From: Polyodon spathula
Taxonomy: Eukaryota; Chordata; Actinopteri; Acipenseriformes; Polyodontidae
Direction of reading: 5' to 3'
Length of the DNA: 64,000 nt
NCBI RefSeq assembly: GCF_017654505.1
Contig: NC_054565.1
Location: 3,135,890 to 3,199,889, forward strand
A program made the position numbers and the translations under genes. Each line of letters begins with the position of its first letter. The first letter of the stretch is position 1. This document shows, one piece after another, positions 37,660-50,487 of this stretch. The notes below the pieces were generated by a model. That model searched no databases, was not told the origin of the DNA, and saw only the letters and a list, made by a program, of their open reading frames with translations.

Positions 37660-38110
37660 TAAATGTGAAGCAACAACCCCTACTGCTGTAAGCAGAAGGT
37701 GCAGGTCGGCGGGCAAAGGTATCAGCTTACATACCTGCCCATTCCCCCTTTACAGTGCACCGCAGTGGGTCATTCCTGCGTGCTTCTGCCGCTCCTCCTA
37801 CGATAATGGGAATGGTTTAAACACAGTTAGAAGAGGAGGAGACGCGGTAGCAAGCAGGGGGAGGCTGATGAGCGAAAGTACTCACCCATTGCGCACAGTA
37901 TACTTATTGATACGAGGCGGACAGCGGCAGGCTTACAAACATCCCTGTCACCAGCCCTGAGAAAGAAGGACTAGATAAGCGTCTGTCTGAGCTGAGACAA
38001 GACGCCCTCATTACACTGGAAGAACGGAACGGGCGAGACACAAACGCGCACACACGAGGAATTGGAGTACAAGCGGAGGTGAGTTATCCGGCACGTCTTG
38101 CTTTCATTGA
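37660..38110 (+). promoter_or_regulatory. CpG-enriched candidate promoter of fam110d
   Basis: CpG dinucleotides are sparse in most of the window but cluster here, with roughly 20 between 37840 and 38100 by eye (for example GACGCGG, GCGCAC, GGCGGACAGCGG, ACGCGCAC). No clear TATA box is placed upstream of the donor; TATACTTA near 37900 is the closest. Two MITE-like elements lie just upstream at 36661-36948 and 37346-37537. The role as promoter is inferred from CpG density and from the splice donor that follows. Confidence 0.4.
37930..38078 (+). other. fam110d: Candidate non-coding first exon of fam110d
   Basis: A strong splice donor, GAG|GTGAGT, sits at 38078/38079 at the end of a CpG-rich, ORF-poor stretch. 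The coding exon of fam110d starts at a splice acceptor 12.4 kb downstream and has a long leader with no promoter-like sequence directly before it. Joining the two is an inference from the splice signals and from the usual FAM110 gene layout. The 5' boundary given here is arbitrary because no transcription start could be fixed. The donor could belong to an unrelated transcript. Confidence 0.45.
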
Positions 38111-38317
38111 TTAGAATGAAAGCCGTGTTACTGAAGTGCGTCCTTGTGTCTGAGAGTTATTGCACTGCTGCGGTGTTACTTGTAACTAGATAGATGTAAT
38201 CAATTGAAGAGCTGTGCAAGTCTAGCATGGAGCAAAGTCAAACAGGTTAGTGTTTTGTTACTAATTAGGGTTAATGTGTTGTTTATTGTGACGCTGTCAG
38301 TGAAACCTCAGAAATAA

Positions 38318-38318
<1 letters not shown>

Positions 38319-38379
<61 letters not shown>
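38319..38379. repeat. (TAA)n microsatellite
   Basis: About 20 uninterrupted TAA units, 240 bases inside the putative intron. Confidence 0.95.
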
Positions 38380-38381
<2 letters not shown>

Positions 38382-38907
38382 AGTGCGGTTAAAAGTTAGC
38401 TCAATGCTGCGTTTTTGTAAGGTAATCAAGCTGTGCGTAATAAGATCTGTACATGTATTGATCTTTGAAGGATGCATTTTATTATCAGATATACAATAGC
38501 TTCAATGTTTCTTTCATCGAAATACCCCTTGATGGTCCGTTTCCAGATTTGGGGGTTGTCAGTGTTGTTAGATTCGTGGTTTTGAAACTACTTCAGAAGA
38601 TCGTATTAACCAATTAAGTACCAAATAGAGAACACAAGCTGTACTTTTGCGATTAGTACAGTTAGAGTAGGTTATCATAACAATATAGAAGGGACGCTTA
38701 AAAAAGATTCAAAATGCTCCTACACGCTTTTTGTTGCGCGTGTGGTGCTCGTTTTCTCAAGTTTCCTTGGTTTAAAAAAAGGGCTATACTGTGCTATTAT
38801 ATATCTGTCCTATTTACAATATCGGCATTATTTTATATATAGATGTTTGCAGGTTCTTCGACTTCATGTAACAGAAAGCTTAGATCCTATTTTTAAACCA
38901 GATCGTT

Positions 38908-38932
38908 TATATATATATATATATATATATAT

Positions 38933-38985
<53 letters not shown>

Positions 38986-39010
38986 TATAGATAGATAGAT
39001 AGATAGATAG

Positions 39011-39053
<43 letters not shown>
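38908..39053. repeat. Compound (TA)n-(GATA)n-(CA)n microsatellite
   Basis: TA units with two GA interruptions to about 38985, then GATA units to 39012, then about 20 CA units. Confidence 0.95.
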
Positions 39054-39055
<2 letters not shown>

Positions 39056-39353
39056 TATTTATGCTATGCTTTATAAATTATTCTTGCTTATATCTTGATA
39101 TGTTTTAGAAGCAATAGCCTGAGAACTCTGAACACGTGACTTCCAGTCACCTGAGCAGAATAAGAACTTCTATGGGTTAACATAGTGTAACTACTGTATC
39201 CCCTACCAGCGTCTGCGCTTGGGGTATCGGGTATGCGCTTACTATACAGCTGTAATATTGTATAATGCATATGTGCTTAAAGAAACACAGTACCGATAGT
39301 GGTAAACTAGCAGTGTATCTATCAGTTAGGATTAGGTTTTGTATGAAGTGCAG

Positions 39354-39413
<60 letters not shown>

Positions 39414-39415
39414 TT
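39354..39415. repeat. (ATT)n microsatellite
   Basis: About 20 uninterrupted ATT units. Confidence 0.95.
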
Positions 39416-39829
39416 AGTTCGGGCTACAGTTCACATCACGGTCAGAACTATAATTAATCTTATAACATGTGAACCAATTCGATCCACTGTCTTGTAGGTA
39501 GGGGTCGAATTGCTTTATGCCAAATTCCACAGTGTCGCTGGTCATGCTTCAGTTACACTTGGGGTAGGGGTAGGGGCATTTCCCCGCTAAATCTGGATTA
39601 TCAGTGCTGGGGTTGATCGGATCAGACCCACGTGTCACATGAGGCATTTAATATTTTTTCCTTGTGTCACGCGGCGTTATCCTCAGAAACTGAGTGGTGG
39701 TTTAAAATCTTGCAAATTGACTTAACAACGTGCACGGTTAGAATAGGGTTATAACAATGTACCTTTTTCTAGGTTGTCTGACAACGAACTATAAAGTGCA
39801 AGGATTCATGGTGGAAGTTTCCAATTAGA

Positions 39830-39938
<109 letters not shown>

Positions 39939-41610
39939 CTGTGTTAGTAAACATGGGTATCCTTTATATAAATGACAATCTCCACATCCTTGCAGCTGTA
40001 AGCTTTCACGCTATTTTTATTTATAAGTTTTTTTAAGTATTTACTTGGTAATCATTATATGACTTTGAAAAACGTTTGCTGGGTTTGCATACAGTATAGG
40101 AGTCATTTATTTGTCTTGAACACTATTGCCTTTTAAATCATTTTTATAGGGAAAATGTTTAACCTTTAATGTTCAGCTTTGTAATTCATTAAACGACTTG
40201 AATATTATGATCTGCTGAATAAGAACTAGTATGTCTCAACTTTTGGAGTGGGCTGCAAATGTTTCCTGGCTTAACAAAGCTGCAAGCACTTCAGTTGAAA
40301 ATGACATGCTCTTCCTTTGCCAGTATACTCATGGTCCTTTCAGTAGATTTGCATTCGTCTGTTCAGCTGTATACAGGAATCCTTTAAAATATAAATAGCA
40401 TTTTAAAAAGCTGCCTCACTGCATAACGTTTCAGTTATTTATAACTAAAACACCCAATGGCAGAATATAATAATACTAAAAAGAAACTTAAAATAAAAAT
40501 TGTAGTCAGGCAAAAAAATTAAACAAGTCTACTGGTGCTGGAATTTAATGTTGCTGGCGTTATATGAGGTAGCACCCTAGAGCCAAATTTGAACCCTTGT
40601 TTTAGTATTACTACAAAGTGTCAGTACAGAAAGTTGGATAAAAGGAAGTAAAGATTAAAAAAATGACAAGGTAGTTTATAAAATTGCTGAAATAAAATCT
40701 TACAGTGCGCAGACAAATGAGAACTTTTGAATCCCACTTGGCCTCAGCCACTGAGCCAGTGAGTTTGTACAGATTATCTCAATGGATTGTCTGCACACGG
40801 CAGTGAGACATCTTTATACAGTGTCTTCCTTTCCAATCCCCTTCCCCTTCTGAGCTGTAATCCTGTTTCTAAGATGAGCCCAGCCGGTACTAAGAAGGAG
40901 TCCAGCTGTGGACTGTGTGTTTAACCAGCACTTGGCAAGCCTGCTCTTCAGGACTCAGTGAGTTTGGAGGATGAGATGGATGAAGGTTCACCTTCGTTCC
41001 AGATTTCCCTCCCATGGGGCACCTCGTCTTCATTATGGAGAGGGATTACTCTGGTTCGCTATGAATGAACCACATTTTTTCAGAAGTCGTTCAGAGAATG
41101 GAGGACCCTGCCCAACAATCCCTACTTGACCTGCAAACTTACAGACCTCACACACAATGGGGCTGGTGCACTCGTTCACTACCTACGTTCTTAGCTATGC
41201 TGTGCAGAAACGTGTTAGGGCAATCCTAAAGGCAGGAGGGCAGATTCAGACTGTTCTAGTGCAGCTCAGGAAAGCTTGCCTCAGGCTATCACAACAGCCA
41301 AGAGGCCTTCCTAATTTCAAGTGATGACAGTCATTTTCACAACAAAGAGGAATGACAAAGCAGTGGTTGTCTAAAATCAACCTACTAAACTGCTAAGGTA
41401 GTGATCAGACAGATATCAATCAGCTTGGAAATCATCACTTGAAGCAAAGAAGGATTTTCACCATGAGGTGCCGATAGATATTATTTATTTATCCGAGCAA
41501 AACAATCAACTGTTTAATCTACTATACCAGTAACATCCTTTAATTGTTTCACTAACACGGTTTCATTGATCCCTGATTAGCTTGGACTGTCTGATAAGCA
41601 CTAATCTTGG

Positions 41611-41612
<2 letters not shown>

Positions 41613-41647
<35 letters not shown>
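41613..41647. repeat. (TG)n microsatellite
   Basis: About 17 TG units. Confidence 0.95.
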
Positions 41648-41650
<3 letters not shown>

Positions 41651-42408
41651 TACAGTGCAGTATATAAAATATATGTGTGTGTATCTATGTATGTATGTAA
41701 ATGTATCGATATTTATATCTGTAAAACAAAACTTACAACAGTGTGGAGTTCTAGCCACACTTATGAGCCACTTTTTTTTTAATATAGAAACTTCCTGCAT
41801 TATTATTTTTTATGCCATTTTATGAATGCAGCCCCCAGCGTATTTAAACTTTCTTTATCTTCAGTGCACTGTAGGCTTGCTTTGCCCTCCTGTCGCAGAG
41901 AATAGCTCTGGCTTACAAATTATAGAGGAAACGTTTGCGTTGAAATAGCCAACCCACAACACAGTGACTGAAGGTCCTTTTTTATAGCGACATTGTAAAG
42001 AATGACCGTGGGTTTCCCGGATTTGAAAAGTAAACCCCTGCTGTAGGTGTGTGTGAACTGAGAAACATATCAGAGCTCTGCCTGGTACACAGAACATAAT
42101 CTCAGGTCTTACTTCCTGTATCAAATGGCTTGCCAGGACAGCAGTGTTTATTTAAAATAATATTTAAAGCTGCAGTGCACCACAGTCCTGTTCAGCATCC
42201 CACTCAAACAGGGATTCAGTATGACTGAACCCTATCACAAACCACCCAGACTAATGACTTCCTAGGGTTCCTCTTGAACACCCCCTAAAGGAAGCTTCAT
42301 CCTTTTCCTTTCCCCACAATTAGATTTGAATTATAATGGCGCTAGCTTTATAGCAGATTTTAAAAGAACCAAATAACAAACTATGATATCTCTTTAGTGC
42401 TAACACTA

Positions 42409-42721
42409 CATCTGTGGCCAAGAGTTTTACCTCAATTTTAGAATTGAGACAATTTTTAAGACTGCAGGAACATAATTTAGATCTTTTACTTAACATCATG
42501 TAATCAAAGAAACTACAAAATGATATTGCAAAAGTCTACCAGAAGCCATAATAGTAGCACAGTATTTCATGTTAGATTTTTTTGTCCGTTTTAGTATATG
42601 GAAAACTACAAAGCGGTATGTTATTCAATATGTTAGCACAACACTATTCGGCAGATTTCATTCGATTTTATTAAAATGTGTTAATTCTAGGGGGTGATGC
42701 AAAATGTTGGCCATGGCTGTA
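42409..42721. mobile_element. Tc1/mariner-type MITE, family M2 copy 1
   Basis: The left end (CTGTGGCCAAGAGTTTTACC) and right end (GATGCAAAATGTTGGCCATG) are inverted versions of TATGGCCAAAAGTTTTGCATC. TA dinucleotides flank both sides, as expected for Tc1/mariner insertion. About 310 bp, no transposase. It matches 46423-46604 along its length in the same orientation. Confidence 0.75.
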
Positions 42722-44545
42722 CATAAAATGCCTAAACCCATCAGTAATCACGACCGTTTTTTGTCAGCTAAACAGTTTTCTGAAGATAATGTTTCAGGTT
42801 TATGTATCGAAACTGCCTGTACAGATTGTTTATTTGATTGTATTATGTATATATGAGAAAAAACTACCTAACAAAAATTGGGAAGGGGCTTAAAATGATA
42901 GATGGGTTACAGCAAACCAACACATTTCTATTTGCACATAAAATAAACTCTACTGGCTTGTTCAGCTAATTAGAAACATGCCACCAATTTTGCACAGTGA
43001 GTGCCCTACTTCTCTGCCTGTGGCTTGCTTTAAAATCAATATGTTCCAGTCAGCATGATCCAGTGTGACATTCCCCCCTGCAGGCTTTCTAACAGTCTAA
43101 CATGCACTTCCCTGGCATACTGATCAAGCTGTCTAATGAATTCACAGCCAGTAATAGCTGTCAGATCAAGACACAAATTGTAAAATTAAGATGGCACGGC
43201 TGGTGATTTTGACAGCCAGTTGACGCTAAAGGAGGCAGAAGCACATTATTTTAAATTGCAAATGTCTTTAACTTCAATACACTAAATGTTGCTTTCTGAT
43301 TTTTAAGATGTAGGTCTATTCTATCTAGATCGTTGCTACCATTGTCCCGTCATGCTAAAATTGATACAGTGCTGGTTACTATAAAATGTGCACTATGACG
43401 GTCATACTTTGAATGGTGTATAATAACATAAGCTTATTGTTAATAATCAACTATTTTGATATATGGCAAGCTTTAATATTACTGTGGAAAGATGAAGAAA
43501 TATTCTAGTATACACCCTAGAATGAGAAATATCCAGAATAATCAGATTTCAGTAAAGCAACTCTAATATAATGAAAATCATTTTAGGGTTTGTATGTGTT
43601 ACCCTACAAAAAAAAAATATGTTTTTGGTCGAGTGAATTGGGCTTCCTGAATACCGCATTACCAATCCTGCTTGGTGATCAGAAGGCAGCTTTCTGCTGT
43701 TGCCTGAAGCTCCAGAGAGAGAGTGTATTAGTTGACTGCATTGTTTGCGCTCTTGTTGTAAATTCTGACACTCCGCTCTGTTTGGGATCAATGAGCTGTG
43801 AGTGTCCTAACAAGAGATGTGCTGCTCTCAGTTGCCTCTTGGGGTTCCATTCCGGGCACCCTGCTGAGGGTTCCATTCGTCCACACAGACAGGGTTACTG
43901 TGTGGCTGGTTACTGATTCTACTGGCTGACAACAAAGGCATTGTGTATCGCTTAAGTGTAATGATCCAAAGAAATCACCACAGAACCCATTGTAGGTCTA
44001 TCAGCATACAGAACAACAAACTACAGTATTGGGATCGGTTTTCTGAGCTTTTAATCCATGAAAAAAAACTTTTTTTTTAATGCAAAATATTGCAGTGCTA
44101 TATTTTTTACCTTATAATGCTATTTAATGCATCAAACAGGATTTAAATAAACATTTTAAAAATATATGCATTGAATACCTCATGTGCACAATGATAATAG
44201 GTACAGTGAACCCGGTAAAATGGAGAGATTGTAAAACATTAGGTCCACTTTAAGGAGGCAGCCGATTTTAACTTCTGCCACAGCAAATTGCAGGGTATTG
44301 TTTTAGGTGTGTATCCCTCTTGCATCACGTGACAGGCTGTGCTCTTGGTAAGTAAACTTGAGAAAGACTGATAAGAGCTAGATTCACTTGCATTTGATGC
44401 TGTACAAAGTTTGCACCCTTATTGAAAAAGGAAAAGCACAACATTACTGATAAGTCAGCCCAAATTGCATGACTAAATGGCTAAACTCCAAAATCTCAAT
44501 ATACAGTGTGTGTGTGTATATATATATTAGGGGCTTAGACCATTG

Positions 44546-44552
44546 AAGCCAT

Positions 44553-44628
<76 letters not shown>

Positions 44629-44635
44629 ATGGCTT
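44546..44635. repeat. 90-bp perfect palindrome with a (TA)30 core
   Basis: AAGCCATATGTTTTA (44546-44560), thirty TA units, then TAAAACATATGGCTT (44621-44635). The whole block equals its own reverse complement. Confidence 0.92.
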
Positions 44636-46422
44636 AACATACCAGATATATTATATATATATATATATATATATCATAATATTTGTATACCGAAGTCTAC
44701 ACAGATTCGGGGATTGATAAGCAAAGAGAAATGGTATAGCAGAGCTCTGTGTGGCTGATTCAGTTTGCTCGATGACAGAAATAGACCATTTTATAAGAAT
44801 ATGGAGACGCGTAAAAATTGTAAGCTTGCTTGGGTTGGGCAGAGTTCCTTATACTTACTTTTGTAAAAGATGCCATTTAAAGTTGCACGCAATCAGAAAG
44901 TAAAGAGTACTTCTCCGACCTCCCACGCAATTTTCACATTCGAAATATATTTAGATGCGTTTGCCTTCTCAACGCCCCCCCTCACATGCTGGCTTTTTGA
45001 GGTTCGTTTATTTTTCCTTGTTTAAGTTAAACTCATTAATTTACAATGGAAAAAGGGGGGTATTCTAGTGTTAAGTGGTCTCCTTATTTTCTGTCTCTGT
45101 AAATTCTCTCCTTTGACCTGGTTCTGCCCTTTCTATTGTAATACGTGAACATGGCCTATACATCACCAGACTAATAGTAGTCTGAATGATAGATTTAGGG
45201 TTCATTGGGCAGAGTGTCTCCTGTGGGATGGATGGCTCTTCATTAAACCAATGAATAGTAATGTTTTGTTTTTGTTGGCGGCAATGGCTGTAGGTATTTA
45301 AGCACAGAGGGAAGGACCGTACTTTAGAGAAAGGTTTGTCAGCTAATGGATACGGTTTCACACATTGTTTACGTATATTTCTATCACCTTTTCTAGTGCT
45401 GTGCAAGGGTGGTGTGACCATTTATACTAGCTGCAATAAACTAAACAGTACTGTTTACTGTTACTCACAAAGTAGCATAATATAGGGACCAACTCCTGCA
45501 AAGAAAATGTGTAACTAAATACTGCAATGCTAAGACAGTGCTCTCTGTTTTAATAAGCCATGCAGCATGATCTTAAATAAACTGTTTCAATAACAACACA
45601 GCCAACACATTATAAATAGAGGGGAGATGATGAGGTTTCAGGCTTCGGGTCAGATCTAAGGGAAGTGTGTAGCATTTAACACCTGATCAGGTAGCCCCAC
45701 TAGGCACAGCGTTTGGAGAGCGTTAAAATGCTGCTGTTGTTTTAAATGATAACTGAAGCTTTAGAATATGTCCCAGAAGAAGATGGAATAAGCATGTGTA
45801 TAGGAGAAAACCAATAAATATATTGATAGATATGATATAGCCTATGTGAATTTGTTTTTAATCTATTCCCACTTTCAAAAGAGTGGGTGCAAGGTGTAAA
45901 AAAAAAAAACTATAATCACTGAGGAAGATTATCCATTAAAGTCAAATGCAATATCAAGATGTCTAGACTTATTTCTTCTAGTGTTTGAGGTTGTGGACAA
46001 TATCCCTGGCTTATATTCTCATTTGGAGGTTTAACCTTCTAGTTTCAAATCTGTTTTGAATTGTTTGGTGTGTCCTACACGCTGGGCTCAAATAATTGGG
46101 CGCCCTGCAGTTGCAGACTATAATTAACCTGGAGTACCAGATGTGTCAGAGTGTTTTACTGTGTACCTCCGGTGAAAAAAGAAAAGGACTGAAAACAAAC
46201 AGCAGACACCTTTCATCACAAACGGGGCATCCGTATTCCTTGAAGGCTGGCTGTTTCCGCCTTTAAGCAATATCAAAGGGTGCTTATTTACTATAAGAAA
46301 TCTAAAAAGTGAGCCATGTTGATTGATAAATATGTCTTTTCTGCACCTGAAGCAAGCTGAAGATTTTTTTTATGGGTCAATTCACTTTTGGTTGGGGAGC
46401 GGGGAATTTTATAAAAATAATA

Positions 46423-46604
46423 TACAGCTATGGTCAAAAGTTTTGCATCACCTAGAATTTTAGGATTGAGACATAATAAAAAAAAAAAAAAAAAACTACA
46501 TCGTGGCATGTAATTTGATATGTTAGCGTAACATTATTCAGCAGGTTTCATTTGACTTTATGATGCAAAATTTGTTAATTCTGTAGGTTGATGCCACAGC
46601 TGTA
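46423..46604. mobile_element. Tc1/mariner-type MITE, family M2 copy 2
   Basis: Starts TACAGCTATGGTCAAAAGTT and ends CCACAGCTGTA, flanked by TA on both sides. The right inverted repeat has lost about 12 bases. An A18 run (46478-46495) has expanded inside. The interior (GATATGTTAGCGTAACATTA) matches copy 1. Confidence 0.75.
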
Positions 46605-46707
46605 TATTCATAAGATGAGCAAGGACACATATTTATTTAGATTTCTTTGACATGTCCTTGATAAGGGTTAAGTTTGTTGCTTATTGCACACATTTGTATT
46701 TTCTTAG

Positions 46708-46728
46708 ACCCCCCCCCCCCCCCCCCCC
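46708..46728. repeat. C21 homopolymer
   Basis: Twenty-one consecutive C; length uncertain for technical reasons. Confidence 0.9.
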
Positions 46729-47266
46729 ACTGGTTCTTTTTGACTTTATTTTAAAAAAGGAGCCATTTGTACTGACACTGCAAGACAGAAACCATCTGGT
46801 TCCATTATTACAGCCTGCTCACACTGAGAGTGCCTAGCCAAGCGCCCCCAGCACAAAGCCGGCTTCACAGACTGCCTTCCAATGAAAGACTGGGAGATGA
46901 CAGGGGGTCCTGGGGTAACTGCCACTTGAAAAAGATCTCACTGTGGTTTTGTTTGGAAGGATTTGCTCCATGTTTTATTGTAGCAATAAAATGTGGTGAG
47001 TAAGCCTCTGCTAATTCCCCTCATTAGAGTCAATGGGTGCTATTGTTTGTTAAAGGCATGCAGCATTTCCCAGTGTTTTAATAAAGAGGGCCCCAGTGTG
47101 AAGGAAGAGTCCGCCTTTCATTCCTAGAAGAAGATTTCGGACTTGTCTCTAGGTTGAAATGAAATTGGACATTGTAGCGGCCGTCCTCGTCCTAGTGTTT
47201 TAAATATTTTCAACTCTGATTATCTTAAAGGTTTTCTCAATGGGGTGTGAGAAGTTTCCTTACAGT

Positions 47267-47855
47267 GTGTGTGTGTGCAGGCACATGTGGTACCACAATC
47301 ACAAAATATAAACTTAACATGCAGAGGCCAAAGGGATAATGTAGTTTCGGGTCTGGTTTCATAAAACCTTATTAGCACCAATCGTGGAGTATCTAACCTT
47401 GCTTTGGTAAGGTGGTCCAGAAGTATTGCCAATCGGGGTCTGTAAAACCAGCCATTTGTGTTGCCTCTAGTTTATTAGTACAGATCATTAATAAGACATA
47501 CCTTATCTTGCTTAACATGTACACTTAATCATTCAGTATGGACTGCCAAAATGTATAGATACTGTAAAGTACATGTACATTTTTTATGAGTGTTTCATCA
47601 GAGATTAATTATGAATGTTGTACCAATGCTGGTACAGATAGCTAATCGGCTGTGAAAGGCACATTGTTATGATCTACTGTATATAATATATATGTTCACT
47701 CTGAGTAGTTATTGTTAACTAGCTGTTGAAAGAGCTATGCAGGTTGGAAGAAAGTGTTTCTATTGGACCCCAGAGATCAAAGACAATCCGTTTTCCCAGC
47801 GTGCTTGTATATGCAGGCACATGGTGGTACCTCAGTCACAAAATATAAACTGTTC
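47267..47855. repeat. Pair of short direct repeats about 535 bp apart
   Basis: CAGGCACATG-GTGGTACC followed by TCACAAAATATAAACT occurs near 47278-47315 and again near 47814-47851 with a few differences. The second copy extends further left (GCTTGTATATG). A decayed relation may lie near 7765. Element type unknown. Confidence 0.6.
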
Positions 47856-48436
47856 CTTGACCGAGAAAACTGTCAGCAGCTATTAGCAATGTTAACAGCT
47901 TGTGAGCAAGGTTAGAAACAAGCTTTTGTTTAAGCAGTTTTGGTTTGTGCACACCCTGTAGTTCCTGAATTCTCTGAGTCCCTTTTTGTAGACCGCAATG
48001 TGTAAGAACAAATACTAAACTCTGCAAAGACAAGTCTGCACACTCGCGTATGTGTGTGTGTGTCCGTAAAATAAAATCAAATAAACAAAAGTATTTTTTT
48101 TTATTTTGGTTTTTGTAAAATGTGTTTTGTTTTTGCTCGGCCTCATTAAGAAAAACTGATGACAGATGTTGTGTATATAATATGGTCTGACAACTAGAAA
48201 ACATGTGGTAAATATACACTGTGTATTGAAAGAGAGCAAGTGGGAAGGAAAGGAGGTTTGATGCTACAGTTTTATTTTTTAATATGAGGACATATCTACT
48301 TGCATGTTATTTTGTGTACAAGCCTACATTATTTTATATTGCCCTAATTAACATCTCAGAAAGCCACTGCTTCTGTCTGAAAGTCAAACAGACCAAAGCA
48401 ATGTAAGCACACGGCAAAACCAGGAACCCTGATAGG

Positions 48437-48691
48437 GTGGGTGCAGTGAATCCTCCAGGATGTTGGCCTTACAGGGCTTATAGAGCCTGGCTGATTATTT
48501 CCAGATGGCCCCATTTCCGTTGCACCTCTGTCTGGTTTCATGTGTCTGAAGCACCTGCTGACAATCTCGTTCCTGGCAGGCAAATACTGTGGAACAATTT
48601 CCCAGCATTCCCCCAGGACAGCTGGGTTCGGTTAGGACCTCTTCATGCCTCACTAGCTTCCTTATGGAACTCTGTGGAAAAAGACGTCTGA
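48437..48691 (+). mobile_element. Possible LINE reverse-transcriptase C-terminal remnant
   Basis: The frame contains LVPGRQILWNNFPAFPQD, which resembles the LWNxLP segment that follows the reverse-transcriptase domain in many non-LTR elements. The rest does not match. Weakly supported; the frame may be chance. Confidence 0.25.
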
Positions 48692-49090
48692 TCGTTAAAA
48701 GGGTGAAATGTGGCTAGCCGGTAGTTTTAGAGCAATGCTTTTAAGTTTACCGGGCAGCTATTATCTAGGAATGATTGTGCAATGCTTTTTCCACCATGTG
48801 ACGCAGTTTCCCGGACACAGTAAATCTCTGATACAGTAAGGGGCGTTGGGCCCAATAGTTTCCTTTTATCAGATCCTGTGTTTCATCCTTTCCCATAACT
48901 CCATGCACAATTTGCATCCTGTTTGGACATTGGAATTAAATATATTCAGTGCATGATTGAATTCATATATACCCAGATTTTAATAAGCTTTAATAATCCC
49001 CAGTTTTGACTGGCTATGAATGTCCATTTATGCAGTTAAAAAGCTAATTTTGCAGTAGTGTATATTACGAAGCATACCCTTGCATATTTG

Positions 49091-49255
49091 CAGGGATGGA
49101 AATAAGACTCCTGTTGAATAGCAGTTTCACCTATTCCAGGTTTTAACATTAGCCACAGTGTGTTGGTAACAAGAGCAGGTTTGTCTTATTAAACTCATAG
49201 TAAAACCAGGAATGGATCACACTGCTATGTAGTGGTAGTCTTATTTCCATCCCTG
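49091..49255. mobile_element. 165-bp MITE-like element with 55-bp inverted repeats
   Basis: Starts CAGGGATGGAAATAAGACT and ends with its reverse complement AGTCTTATTTCCATCCCTG. The arms 49091-49145 and 49201-49255 pair with about nine mismatches; a 55-base spacer separates them. CAGGG ends are common in hAT-type elements, but no clear 8-bp duplication is present. Confidence 0.75.
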
Positions 49256-50470
49256 TATTTATTTAAACCTCAAAACTTGAGCATAACAGAACATTCAGTT
49301 TAAGTTAAACAAAAGCAAATCCCATTTTATAGTTTGAAACGGATGATAAGTGAATACTTTTAATCACAGTCTGGCTCCTAAACACTCTGTAATGACCCAT
49401 AAATGTATTTCAATAAAACATTTAATCTCCAACCTACTTTCTTCTGATGAAAAGACCTGTGCTGTCTTGCAATCCAGGCCAGTAAAAATCCTTCGTAATA
49501 AATAGATCAGTTGGTTCTCTACCGACTTTTATTAATATCAAGCTGGTTGGTGTCTTTACTGAGTTTGAATGAAAGCACACCTATGCCCTTAGGTCTGTCC
49601 TGACCCTGGTGGCACGCACACGTTTTTCTAGGCATGCTGCGAGCGCGGCTCTGCGCTCAAGGAGCTGGCTCGCATTGCACTGCTAATCTGCAGCCCAACT
49701 GTGCAGACAAAAACCCTTTTATCTGTAAGACTATCCTATATTGGAGTGTGCTGACACATTGACAGATAATTGATTCTGGCTTAACTTTTTCAGATATAAA
49801 TATGCTTGCTGTTTTAGTGCCATTATGAATACAAACCTACAGTGCCAGCCCTGGTATGTTGTATTTTTTTTTTCGAAATCTCAACTTGTTTCTTGCTGAA
49901 TTCATACTTCAGTGTTTTCATGCATGCCCTGCCCAGTGCCAACAGTACAAACCTGCAGTGCATACCAAATGGCTGTAGAACTAAAAAGTCATAAGAGACT
50001 CCAGGGTGAAGCGAAATATTCCCAAGCTTTTTATAGAAATTGTCAACTTCATATTTTGGCTAGTACTCTTATAAGCGGTCGCTAAAGAATAGTACTGTAT
50101 AAATCACTTGTAGATATTCTATGAACTAAAGATATCTTATTTAATAAAGAACCACACATCCTGTGGTAGATGTCATCTGAAGCTAACAGCATTTGTATTT
50201 AAAGCATGGATCCAGTAAAGTATAGCCTAAAACATGCCTTCATGCACACAGAGTTTTAAATAGTATTGATGTCCCTAATTGTAGTTCAGGAGTTTCTTTT
50301 ATGGCATTGACAATATAAAAGATTTAGATTGGTGTCTGACCTGGGTACCTGCCAAGTTTGAGGAGACATCGTTTTCAGCAAGAGGCCTCTGTGTGAGCTC
50401 CTTATCTTGTATGCCACTTCTTTCAGAGTCTGTAATGGTCTTCCTTTGTACTAACTGTGGTATCTGTTTG

Positions 50471-50487
50471 GTTTATTTACAGCAGGA
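50471..50487 (+). other. Splice acceptor of fam110d coding exon, NAGNAG type
   Basis: The sequence GTTTATTTACAGCAGGA provides two acceptors three bases apart, after 50482 or after 50485. A pyrimidine-rich stretch lies upstream. Use of one or the other changes only three bases of the untranslated leader, so the protein is unaffected. Confidence 0.55.

Noticed and set aside
37538..37960. 140-codon plus-strand frame upstream of the fam110d exon 1
   Set aside because: It overlaps the CpG-rich promoter region and starts at a MITE edge; the peptide resembles no known protein.
45071..45421. 116-codon minus-strand frame
   Set aside because: No recognisable domain, and the region shows no exon signals.
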